Positions 51,955 through 61,405 of a DNA stretch of 64,000 nucleotides are shown in pieces. Below the pieces are notes generated by a model. The model had not been told where the DNA came from and searched no databases. It saw only the letters and a list, made by a program, of their open reading frames with translations. The DNA is taken from assembly GCA_020633955.1 (NCBI GenBank), contig JACKCP010000010.1:1-64000 (forward strand), in the 5' to 3' direction. How positions within the stretch are numbered: the first letter of the stretch is position 1; each line of letters starts with the position of its first letter. The translations under genes were made by a program, and so were the position numbers. The DNA is from Desulfobacteraceae bacterium (lineage in GTDB: Bacteria; Desulfobacterota; Desulfobacteria; Desulfobacterales; JACKCP01).

Positions 51955-52622
51955 TCAGGCTGTTTTTCTTTTTTTTTTAAATAGTCCTGCAAAGGCAATA
52001 ATTCCTATTCCCATAAGAACAAAAGTTGCAGGCTCTGGAACCGGAGAGTTGTTTTCGTATATTTGACCTAAATTATTCATCTCACTTAATGCAGGCAAGT
52101 CAATTATGAAAACAGAATCAAAGAAATTATTTCCAGGTGCATTCATTTCATAGATTGAAGACATACCATTTGGATTAAATTCTTTGAAAAGCGGGTCGTC
52201 ATAGTTATCAAGAACACTTGGGTTATCCATATACATTGAAAGCAAATATAAGTTTTGGCCGCTCATTCCAAGGCTTTTGAACATAAACAATTCTCCTGTT
52301 TGCATACCTGCAAACAAAGGATCATCAAAAAATAAAGGATCATCAAATCCGTCAAGAAAAAGCGGGTCATCAAACTTATTGCGAAAAAGCGGATCATCAA
52401 AACGTGTTCTGAAAAGCGGATCATCAAAACCTTTTAAAGATACAGGATTTTCTATAAAAAGCGGGTCGTCAAAAAAATTATTTTCTTTGTAAGGAGAAGG
52501 ATCATCAAAGTTTTCAAGATCATTTAAAAAATCAAGCGGTGCCGAAATTACAGGATTAGATAACCCTATAAAAACAGGCTGAGAAATAAAAATACTCCTG
52601 ATAAAAAAGCAGTTTTTTTCAT
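51955..52622 (-). pseudogene. PEP-CTERM protein with FDDPLF repeats, frameshifted in its signal peptide
   Basis: The C-terminus PVPEPATFVLMGIGIIAFAG followed by LFKKKRKTA is a PEP-CTERM sorting signal, so the protein should be processed by an exosortase. The body carries about eight copies of FDDPLF separated by a few residues. The ATG at 52622 has GGAGGAAGG before it and encodes a good signal peptide (MKKTAFLSGVFLFLSLFL), but that frame stops after 18 codons at 52566. The repeat region is in another frame, open from 52638, and resumes as ISAPLDF. One inserted base in the signal region would restore a single product. The tract of seven A right after the ATG is a possible slip site. Confidence 0.65.
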
Positions 52623-52638
52623 TTAAACCTTCCTCCAT

Positions 52639-52928
52639 AAATTAAAATGTTGATGTTTTGAGGCTGAATGAAAATATTAATTTTCATTCAATCTCTGTTT
52701 TGTTCATCAAATTTTGCTGTCAAAGAGTGCGAAAAACTTTAAAAGCCAATATTTACAGTAATAATTTTACTGAAATATTAATGAGTTAAAAAAATAAAAA
52801 AATTGCACAGACCCTATTCAGGCAAATAATAACAAAAAATGATGGTGATTTTTAAAAAAAATACCTGAATGAAGTTTAAATGTCAAACCCCCCAAAACAA
52901 TTGACATCGGTTAAAAAACATATTTTAA
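52639..52928. other. AT-rich gap before the restriction locus
   Basis: No gene seen. It contains the 5' side of the PEP-CTERM gene, then about 250 bases of AT-rich sequence. A weak promoter for the PEP-CTERM gene is possible near 52660. The TTTAA at 52924 is the left target duplication of the next element. Confidence 0.4.
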
Positions 52929-53125
52929 CCTAAGTTGAGCGATTTTCAAGTTTGCTGCATATACAAGGCAAATTGTATCAGGCTATACTTTTGCTATGCA
53001 TGATGCAATTTAACGCAGTAGATGCAGCAAAATTGGAAAGCCCGCAGGGTTTCATATTTTTAAAAATAATAATCTTTATTTGTTCAGAATTTGTTAATTT
53101 AAAAATATGAAACGCTCAATTTAGG
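52929..53125. mobile_element. Inverted-end element family 2, copy 2 (non-coding, with target duplication)
   Basis: 197 bases with ends CCTAAGTTGAGCG and CGCTCAATTTAGG and TTTAA target duplications at 52924-52928 and 53126-53130. It is the reverse-oriented sister of 33393-33599. It ends 55 bases before the hsdM start codon, so it occupies the promoter region of the restriction locus. Confidence 0.85.
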
Positions 53126-53179
53126 TTTAAATTGAACCTGAACAAACTATTCACTTTGATACTGAACTCAGGAAAAATT

Positions 53180-54860
53180 ATGACAACAGATACAAGCGGG
53201 CACAGTTTTTTAACCAGTCTTGACAAAAAGCTCTGGACATCTGCAGACAAGCTGAGATCTACACTTGATGCGGCTCAATACAAACACGCTGTTTTAGGTC
53301 TTCTTTTTATAAAATATGTAAGTGATGCATTTGATATAAGACGTGATGAACTTATAAGTCAGTTTAAAGATGATAGTCATGACTATTTCCTTGATCCGGC
53401 AGATTATGATTCAGATGAAGAATATAATCAGGATATGGAAAACGAGCTTGAAGAGCGTGACTATTATACTGAAAAAAATGTGTTCTGGGTTCCACCTGAA
53501 TCAAGGTGGCAGTTTTTGCAGGATAACAACAAGGTTGCAGTCGGGGGAGCTGAACTTAAAGTCAATGATGGAAACGGCGGAAGAACAATCAAGGTTAGTT
53601 CCGTTGGAAACCTTATAGACACAGCTCTTGATGCAATAGAAAGAGACAACCCAAAACTAAAAGGAGTTTTAAACAAGTCATATTCAGCACTTCAGATAGA
53701 CCAGACAAAACTTGGAGAGCTTATTGATTTAATCTCAACAATTCCTTTCAAACATAAAAGCCTTGGAGCCAAAGATATTTTAGGCCATGTTTATGAATAT
53801 TTTCTTGGTCAGTTTGCCCTTGCAGAAGGAAAAAAAGGCGGACAGTTTTATACTCCAAAATCAATAGTAAAACTCATTGTTGAAATGATAGAACCGTATA
53901 AGGGAAGGGTTTATGACCCTGCAATGGGTTCTGGCGGTTTTTTTGTTCAGAGTGAAGAATTTATAAAAAGCCATTCAGGAAGACTTGGTGATGTTTCAAT
54001 TTACGGCCAGGAATACAACCATACAACATGGCAGCTTGCAGCAATGAATATGGTTATCCGCGGAATAGATTTTAATTTTGGAAAAGAGCCTGCCAATACA
54101 TTTACAAATGATCAGCACCCGGATTTAAGAGCAGATTATGTTATGGCAAACCCTCCCTTTAATATGAAGGAATGGAATGCAGGCGTAAAAGATAATGATC
54201 CAAGATGGAAGTATGGAATTCCTCCAGCCGGAAATGCAAACTTTGCCTGGCTTCAGCACATGATCTACCATCTTTCCCCCACAGGAAGCCTTGGTCTTTT
54301 ACTTGCAACGGCTCCATGAGTTCCAATACCAATAATGAAGGAACAATAAGAAAAGCCTTAATAGAAAACGACCTTGTGGAATGTATGGTTGCACTGCCCG
54401 GTCAGCTCTTTACAAACACCCAGATACCAGCCTGCATCTGGTTTCTTACAAATAGTAAGGATAAAAGAGAAGATAATGCAGGAAGAAACCTGCGAGATAG
54501 AAAAAATGAATTTCTTTTTATAGATGCAAGAAATCTTGGATACATGAAAGACCGTGTATTAAGAGTTTGCAATGATGACATCAATAAAATTACAGAAACC
54601 TTTCATAAGTGGAAAGAAGGTAATGGTTATGAAAATGAGCCGGGTTTTTGTAAATCAGAAAATATAGATGAATTAAAAAAGCATGATTATGTGCTTACAC
54701 CCGGACGATATGTAGAGCGCACCTCCTGAAGAGGATGACGGAGAGCCTTTGATGAGAAGATGACAAGGCTTACTTCTCAGCCAGGGAGCAGTTTATGGAG
54801 AGTGCAAAGCTGGAAAAGGAGATTAAAGAGAATTTGGCAGGGTTGGGTTATGAGTTTAAA
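53180..54860 (+). pseudogene. hsdM: Type I restriction methylase subunit, frameshifted
   Basis: An HsdM with several frameshifts. The start at 53180 has AGGAAAAATT before it. The first open part (to 54319) has an N-terminal helical domain (LWTSADKLRSTLDAAQYKHAV), the SAM motif DPAMGSGGFF near residue 246 and the catalytic NPPF near 323. After LGLLLA it should continue NGSMSSNTNNEG, but one A is missing near 54306 and the frame stops in TGA. The second part (54319-54729) carries the rest to VLTPGRYV. The terminal VGAPPEEDDGEPFDEKM and EQFMESAKLEKEIKENLAG occur in shifted frames. At least three shifts argue for decay rather than one sequencing error. Confidence 0.85.
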
Positions 54861-54899
54861 ACTAATTTCTTGAATATTAATGCCAGCTCATAGTTGATT

Positions 54900-56404
54900 G
54901 TCACACTTCTGCCAAAATGGACTGGAATCTGGATATGATAATAAAATACTAACATTGAAATGGAGGCAAACCTTTATGACTTTAAAATATACAGTTTAGA
55001 CATTACAAACAGAAAAGAATACGAAGCTCAACCACAAACTGATGATATAATTTTTACAAGAGAAGCTCAATGGAAGGAAGATTTGCAAATATTGCTGAAA
55101 TCAGGGATCTAAATTTTGCTGCATGCTTGGTCCAAGATAGTATTATGGTTACTTGTCCCAGATCAGTAAAAAATGTAATGTTTTTTTTAGCACTTCAATC
55201 TCCATATGTCAAGATCAAATTTCTTGGAATGAAGGAACTGGTTCAACTGTCCAAGATAATGATAAATTCCTGTTTAAAACAATTAACACTTATTTCCATA
55301 CATCTTGATAAAATTAGAGACAGATTGCTAATTCTTTATTCAATCTTTGATGACAAGATTGAATCAACAATCAAATAAAACATAACCCTCGAAGAAATAG
55401 CACAATCAATATTCAAAAGCTGGTTTGTTGATTTTGAACCTGTAAAAGCAAAAGCCCATATTAAAAAACTTGGAGGAAATTCAAACCAATGCGAAGCTGC
55501 TGCCCAGGCAGTAATTTCTAGTGCTGTATCTGTTAACACCATTACACAAGCATCTGATATTTCAGCCATTGATAAAAGCCATTATCCAGTCCCTTGAGAA
55601 AAAACTTGCTTCACAGACAGAAGAACAGCAAAAACAATTGGCTGATACTGCAAAGCTTTTCAACTCATTTATTGTCTGAGATTGGTTTATTCCTATGGAA
55701 TGGGAAGTCAAAAATATTATAACATGAGATGCTTGTAAAGACCATGGAAGTTGGAGACTACTTAAAATTGAGTTCATATATTAAAAGTTTAAAAGCAACT
55801 CTTTGTTATTATTAATAGGTTTACCAGTAAGTGGAAAAAATTTAAATGATTCAGAACAGACTTACTCGAAGATAGTATTCTTTAACTGTAATTTTAACAA
55901 TTCTCAGGGCAAATGAAGTAGAAAAGAAGAGCTATTATATTCAACAAAGGATAGATATAAATTTACATGCTGACTATACCGTAGAATGATTGTGCTAGTA
56001 TCGGTAGGAGGTTTCATACATATTCCAACAATTTGCGATTGAAGAATATGCTGACACAGCAATAAGGCTTATATGAGACAAAGATGAATATCAATACCAA
56101 TTCTAGTTTCCTATTAATCTTAAACAGTAAATATATGGAAAAAGAAATTTATTTTTCAAATATCCACTCTTGGAAGTATACTAAATGTTCTAATGTTAAG
56201 TTATTTACCAAAACAATTGAATTAAATGCCAATAAAAAAACAGACAGCTATTTTTATAAAATATAGTTGATATACGTGTTTTAATCTCAAAGAACTAAAA
56301 CAAAATAAATCTCTTGAAAACTGTAAGAGACAGCCTTCTTCCAAATTACTTTCAGGAGAACTATCACCAGATAAAATCCAATCAAAACTCCCAGAGGCAA
56401 TATA
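54900..56404 (+). pseudogene. hsdS: Type I restriction specificity subunit, eroded
   Basis: Scattered but ordered HsdS fragments. The first recognition domain gives DDIIFTREA, FFLALQSPYVK and ITLEEIAQSIFKSWFVDFEP (near 55385) with PVKAKAHIKKLGGNS. The junction SEIGL...IPMEWEVK starts the second domain near 55680. The end TVRDSLLP and KLLSGELSPDKIQSKLPEAI lies directly before the next gene at 56405. Many frame changes separate these parts, so the gene is dead. Overall length fits one normal HsdS with two recognition domains. Confidence 0.8.
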
Positions 56405-57547
56405 ATGTACAAAATCGACAAAACCGCAAACAGAATCAACAGGCTTGAGTCAAAACGCTTTTCAGATCTTGGTTTTTCAGAAAGAAGCCATCTTCAGGAA
56501 TGGCTTGCAAATGAACCTGATGCACTTGGAGAAGAGCTTCTCATAATTCAAAAAGAGTTTGACGGCTTTGATGATACAAGGGAGCGGCTTGATCTCCTTG
56601 CCCTGGATAAGGACGGAAATATTGTTGTAATTGAAAACAAGCTGGATGACACAGGCCGTGATGTGGTCTGGCAGGCACTTAAATATGCTTCCTATTGTTC
56701 CGGTTTTACACGTTCACAGATTATTGAAATTTATCAGGCCTATCTTGACAAGTACTGTTCAGGCGGAGATGCAGGGAATTTTATCAGCGAATTTCTTGAA
56801 ATTCCAGACATTGATGAAGCCGTATTAAACAGCGGAAATGACCAGAGAATAATGCTTGTTGCGGCAAATTTCAGAAAAGAGGTAACAAGCACTGCATTAT
56901 GGCTTATCAGCCACGGAATAAATATTCAGTGTTTCAAGGTTACCCCTTATTCCCTTGAAGAACAGCTTTTTTTAAATGTAGAACAGATCATTCCAACTCC
57001 GGAGGCAAAGGAGCTTATGATAGGAATGGCTGCAAAAAATGCTGATGAAAAAAACAATGAAAAAAAACAATTGAACAGCCATATAATGAGACTTGAGTTT
57101 TGGGAACTCGCTTTAGAAGAATTAAGAAACAGCAATTGTGACCTGTTTAACAATATAAGCCCCGGCAAGGATCACTGGTTAGATGCAGGTTCAGGAATGT
57201 CAGGAGTTCCTTATACTTTGATCTTTGGAAAAGATGTAATAAGGGTGGAACTAAGTATTACCAGGCCGGATCTTTGTGAAAATAAAAGGATTTTTGACCT
57301 GCTTTACAATCAAAAAGAAATTATTGAAAAGGATTTTCAGGATTTCCTTATCTGGGAAAGGCTTGATAATAAAAAATCATCAAGGGTTAAATTCAGTAAA
57401 AAAGTTGACGGATACAATAAAGATAACTGGCCTGAAATGATTAAATGGCTCATAGGTCATATTTCCCGCCTTGAAAAGGCATTTAAAAAACCATTGCAGC
57501 AAATAAATACAGATATCAAACAAAAGAATTTCAACCCGGAGCTTTAA
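56405..57547 (+). CDS. Nuclease-like protein with DUF4268 C-terminus
   Basis: A 380-residue protein. Residues 40-110 contain LDLLALDKDGNIVVIENKLD and VVWQALKYASY, the D-x(n)-E-x-K plus Q-x3-Y pattern of NucS/RmuC-like nuclease folds. Residues 230-365 are the DUF4268 type (HWLDAGSGMSGVPYTLIFGK). Such genes recur between hsdS and hsdR in type I loci and may help regulate or replace restriction. It starts where the hsdS remnant ends and stops two bases before hsdR. It is open throughout, unlike its two upstream neighbours. Confidence 0.8.
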   Translation: MYKIDKTANRINRLESKRFSDLGFSERSHLQEWLANEPDALGEELLIIQKEFDGFDDTRERLDLLALDKDGNIVVIENKLDDTGRDVVWQALKYASYCSGFTRSQIIEIYQAYLDKYCSGGDAGNFISEFLEIPDIDEAVLNSGNDQRIMLVAANFRKEVTSTALWLISHGINIQCFKVTPYSLEEQLFLNVEQIIPTPEAKELMIGMAAKNADEKNNEKKQLNSHIMRLEFWELALEELRNSNCDLFNNISPGKDHWLDAGSGMSGVPYTLIFGKDVIRVELSITRPDLCENKRIFDLLYNQKEIIEKDFQDFLIWERLDNKKSSRVKFSKKVDGYNKDNWPEMIKWLIGHISRLEKAFKKPLQQINTDIKQKNFNPEL

Positions 57548-57549
57548 TC

Positions 57550-60500
57550 ATGATAAATGAAGACCAGCTGGAACAACTCTGTCTGAACTGGTTTGAAGAA
57601 AAGGGATACACTTTTTTAAAAGGAAAAGATATTGCACCCGATGGTAATAGCCCTGAAAGAGAAGATTTTTCACAGGTAATACTTAAAAACAGGCTGTTAT
57701 CAAGGCTTGAAATTATTAATCCTGATATTCCAAAGTTTTGCCTTGAAGAAACAATAAACCGTATTTCAAAACCTGAGACTCCCATCCTCATTAAAAATAA
57801 CAAAATGTTTCATAAATACCTTATTGAAGGTGTTCCTGTTCAATACCGCAAAAAAGATGAATTAATTAATGACCATGTAAGACTCATTGATTTTAATAAA
57901 ACCGGAAACAACGAGTTTCTTGCTGTAAATCAGTTCAGTATTTCAGGAACAAAAAGAATACGCCGTCCTGATATAGTTGTTTTTATAAATGGTCTTCCAG
58001 TTTCTGTTATAGAGCTTAAAAATCCTGCTGATGAAAATGCCGATATCTGGGATGCCTGTAACCAGCTTCAGACATATAAGGAAGAAATATCAGACCTTTT
58101 TGTTTTTAATGAAGCAATGATTATAAGCGACGGCTTAACTGCACGAATAGGCTCCCTTACTGCCTCCAAAGAATGGTTCATGCCCTGGAAAACCCTTCTT
58201 AATGAAAATGACAAACCCAATTTTGAGTATCAGCTTGAAACCATGGTAAAGGGTTTTTTCGATAAAGACCTTCTACTTGATTATATTAGATATTTTGTAC
58301 TCTTTGAAACAAACGGCGGCAATATCATTAAAAAGATTGCAGGTTATCATCAGTTCCATGCAGTAAGGGAAGCAGTTTCTGCAACAATTACTGCATCAAT
58401 GGATGATTACAAAATTCAGGCTGAAGATCCAAGGGCCACATGGGGAAAAGAAGTAAAGCCGGGTTGTAAAAAAGCAGGTGTTGTTTGGCATACTCAGGGC
58501 TCAGGCAAAAGCATATCCATGGTATGTTATGCAGGAAAACTTCTTCAGCAGCCTGAAATGAACAATCCGACAATTGTTGTTGTAACAGACAGAAATGATC
58601 TTGACGGCCAGCTTTTTGATACCTTTAAAATGGCAAAAGAGATTTTAAAACAGACTCCACTTCAGGCAGGAGACCGTGAAGAACTTCGTGATATACTTGA
58701 AGCACGTCAGGCTGGAGGTATAATATTTACAACCATTCAAAAATTTGCCCTGTTAAACAAAGAACAAACCCATCCTGTTTTAAATAAAAGAAAAAATATT
58801 GTTGTTATTTCAGATGAAGCCCACAGAAGCCAGTATGGAGAAAAGGCAAAGCTTGATACCTTAACCGGGGAATTTAAATTCGGATATTCAAAACACCTGA
58901 GAGACTCCATGCCAAATGCAACCTTTATAGGTTTTACAGGAACTCCAATCTCCCTTGATGACAAGGATACAAGAGCTGTTTTTGGTGACTATGTAAGTAT
59001 TTACGATATTCAGGATGCAGTAGATGACGGTGCAACTGTTCCAATATATTATGAAGCCCGGCTTGCAAAGCTTGATATAAACAGGGATGAAATAGACGAG
59101 CTTAATGATGAGGTTGATGAAGTTATTGAAGATGAAGAAGATATTTCAGTCAGGGAAAGTACAAAAAGCAGATGGGCTGCACTTGAAAAGCTTGTAGGTT
59201 CAAAACCAAGAGTTAAACAGGTGGCAAAGGATCTTGTAAGTCATTTTACCTCAAGAACTGAAATCTTTCCCGGAAAAGGGATGATTGTCTGCATGAGCAG
59301 GGAAATCTGCGTTGAAGTTTTTAATTCCATAATAGAACTTAAGCCTGAATGGGCAGGAACACTTAATAAAAATTCCAGTGATCATTTAGGATATTATGAT
59401 CCAAAAGATGGAGCTGTAAGAATTGTCATGACAGGAAGTGCCTCTGATAAGGCTGAACTTCAGAAGCATTTATATAGTAAACAGGACAAAAAGCAGCTTG
59501 AAAAAAGATTTAAGGATAATGAAGACGAGTTAAAGCTTGTTATTGTCCGTGATATGTGGCTCACAGGTTTTGATGCTCCCGGATGCCATACAATGTATAT
59601 TGATAAACCCATGAAGGGTCATAATCTCATGCAGGCAATTGCAAGGGTAAACCGGGTATTTAAAGATAAGCCGGGCGGTCTTGTTGTAGACTATATAGGA
59701 ATTGCAAATGAGCTTAAAAAGGCTTTAAAAACATATACAGATGCAAACGGACGAGGCGAACCTGCCATTGATACTGAGCAGGCCTATGCAATTCTTCTGG
59801 AAAAACTTGATGTAATCAGGGGGATGTTTCACGGATTTGATTATAGTGATTATGAGACAAAGGCACTTCAGCTCCTTCCACTCGCAATGAACCATATTCT
59901 GGGACTTCATGAGGGGAAAAAACGTTTTTCCGATGCAATTGCAGCAATCACAAAGGCCTATACCCTTTGCGTTGCTCTTGATAAAACAGAATCTCTTAAA
60001 AAAGAGATTGCATTTTTTTCTGCTGTAAAGGCTGCAATAAGCAAATATACAAGTGTTGATAAAAAGCAGAGTGAAGCAGAAAAAAATTCTGCATTAAAAC
60101 AGATAATAGATAATGCCGTAATTGCAGACGGAGTTGCAGATGTATTTACTCTTGCAGGACTTGAAAAGCCGGATATCAGCCTTCTTTCAGATGAATTTCT
60201 TGAAGATGTAAGAAAGATGCCCCAAAAAAATCTTGCCATAGCACTTCTTGAACGTCTTTTAAAAGACCATGTCAAATCAAGAATGAAAAATGATGTTATT
60301 CTTGAGAAAAAATATTCTGAAAGAATTCTGGAAACTTTAAGAAAGTACAATAACCGGACAATAGAAACGGCTCAGGTAATTGAAGAACTTATCCAGATGG
60401 CAAAGGATATGGAAAAAGATGAAGAGCTTGCAGAAAAATCGGGGCTTAACCCGGATGAAATAGCCTTTTACCGGGCTCTTATTCAAAATGAAAGTGCTGT

Positions 60501-60729
60501 AAGAGAATTGGGGGATATAAAACTTCGTGAACTTGCAAAATTTATAACAGAGAAACTTAAAAACAGCACCACTGTAGACTGGCAGGTAAGGGAGAGTGTA
60601 AGGGCAAAGCTGAGACTTCTTGTGAAACGAGCTCTAAAAAAATGGAAGTATCCTCCGGATAAGTCTGAAGAGGCTTTAAATCTTGTCATTCAGCAGGCTG
60701 AGGTTTTGTCTGAACACTGGACTTGTTGA
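57550..60729 (+). CDS. hsdR: Type I restriction endonuclease subunit R
   Basis: A 1059-residue ATP-dependent translocase and nuclease. The N-terminal nuclease has RRPDIVVFINGLPVSVIELK near residue 140. Walker A is TQGSGKS near 315, the DEAH box is ISDEAHRSQYG near 421, and helicase blocks GFTGTPIS and QAIARVNRVFKDKPGGLVV follow. A helical C-terminal region for the M-S core fills the last 300 residues. No frameshift was seen. With HsdM and HsdS dead nearby the enzyme cannot be targeted unless another M/S set exists elsewhere. Confidence 0.93.
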   Translation: MINEDQLEQLCLNWFEEKGYTFLKGKDIAPDGNSPEREDFSQVILKNRLLSRLEIINPDIPKFCLEETINRISKPETPILIKNNKMFHKYLIEGVPVQYRKKDELINDHVRLIDFNKTGNNEFLAVNQFSISGTKRIRRPDIVVFINGLPVSVIELKNPADENADIWDACNQLQTYKEEISDLFVFNEAMIISDGLTARIGSLTASKEWFMPWKTLLNENDKPNFEYQLETMVKGFFDKDLLLDYIRYFVLFETNGGNIIKKIAGYHQFHAVREAVSATITASMDDYKIQAEDPRATWGKEVKPGCKKAGVVWHTQGSGKSISMVCYAGKLLQQPEMNNPTIVVVTDRNDLDGQLFDTFKMAKEILKQTPLQAGDREELRDILEARQAGGIIFTTIQKFALLNKEQTHPVLNKRKNIVVISDEAHRSQYGEKAKLDTLTGEFKFGYSKHLRDSMPNATFIGFTGTPISLDDKDTRAVFGDYVSIYDIQDAVDDGATVPIYYEARLAKLDINRDEIDELNDEVDEVIEDEEDISVRESTKSRWAALEKLVGSKPRVKQVAKDLVSHFTSRTEIFPGKGMIVCMSREICVEVFNSIIELKPEWAGTLNKNSSDHLGYYDPKDGAVRIVMTGSASDKAELQKHLYSKQDKKQLEKRFKDNEDELKLVIVRDMWLTGFDAPGCHTMYIDKPMKGHNLMQAIARVNRVFKDKPGGLVVDYIGIANELKKALKTYTDANGRGEPAIDTEQAYAILLEKLDVIRGMFHGFDYSDYETKALQLLPLAMNHILGLHEGKKRFSDAIAAITKAYTLCVALDKTESLKKEIAFFSAVKAAISKYTSVDKKQSEAEKNSALKQIIDNAVIADGVADVFTLAGLEKPDISLLSDEFLEDVRKMPQKNLAIALLERLLKDHVKSRMKNDVILEKKYSERILETLRKYNNRTIETAQVIEELIQMAKDMEKDEELAEKSGLNPDEIAFYRALIQNESAVRELGDIKLRELAKFITEKLKNSTTVDWQVRESVRAKLRLLVKRALKKWKYPPDKSEEALNLVIQQAEVLSEHWTC

Positions 60730-60749
60730 ATACCCCATGTTTAAGAAAA

Positions 60750-61403
60750 TCAAAGGGCTTTTTTCAGTGTATTTCTGAAGTAGGAAAAACTTGGCGATTT
60801 GTTATTATCTATGTCCATATTTGGGGATATTTTTTTAGCCCAGTTGTTTTTAGCTTCTCCAACAGCCTGCCATCCTTTATTTTTTAGTGCTTTATGTCCT
60901 CCTGGATAGATTGCGTCTGCAAGAGTTTCCCAGGTTCCGCAAATGGAGTCATTGATGTAATTATTCAAAATCAAATCTTTTGCTTTTGGATAAGCAGTTT
61001 TTATAGCTGTAATGTCACCAAGAATCCAGGCCTCTCCTTCTTCTATGGCAAAACAAAAGTGGGTCGCAGGTTTTTGATCGCAATATTTAAGAATTTCAAA
61101 CAATTGGTTCTTAAATTTTTCTAATGGCCTGTCATCCAGGTCTGTTACAATAATTAAAACTGCTTTGTAAGTTTTTGGATAAGCGGAAAAAGTTTTACCG
61201 TATCCTTTTAGTAATCTTGGAAGCTGGTCTAAGAGAATTCTTTTTTGAGCCTCTGATTTTGATTTTAAATTTTTAGGAATATGCCCAATTCCTTTGTACG
61301 ATTTGATTTTAAAAGTATCTTCTTTGATGTCAATAATCTTTGGCACAATTATTTCGAGCATTGTTTTGCCAGATTGATCTTCAATAAGAATTTCAAAATG
61401 CAT
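60750..61403 (-). CDS. TOPRIM-like partner of the AAA ATPase (DUF4276-like)
   Basis: A 217-residue protein. The pattern EILIEDQSGKTMLEIIVPKI, then AVLIIVTDLDDRPLEKFK and FAIEEGEAWILGD, fits TOPRIM-type DUF4276 proteins: an early Glu, the D-x-D-D motif and a late acidic pair. The final SPSFSYFRNTLKKAL is a usual ending. Such proteins pair with AAA ATPases of the OLD/RloA-like group in phage-defence loci. It starts two bases after the ATPase stop. A nuclease role is inferred. Confidence 0.75.
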   Translation of the reverse strand: MHFEILIEDQSGKTMLEIIVPKIIDIKEDTFKIKSYKGIGHIPKNLKSKSEAQKRILLDQLPRLLKGYGKTFSAYPKTYKAVLIIVTDLDDRPLEKFKNQLFEILKYCDQKPATHFCFAIEEGEAWILGDITAIKTAYPKAKDLILNNYINDSICGTWETLADAIYPGGHKALKNKGWQAVGEAKNNWAKKISPNMDIDNNKSPSFSYFRNTLKKAL

Positions 61404-61405
61404 TT

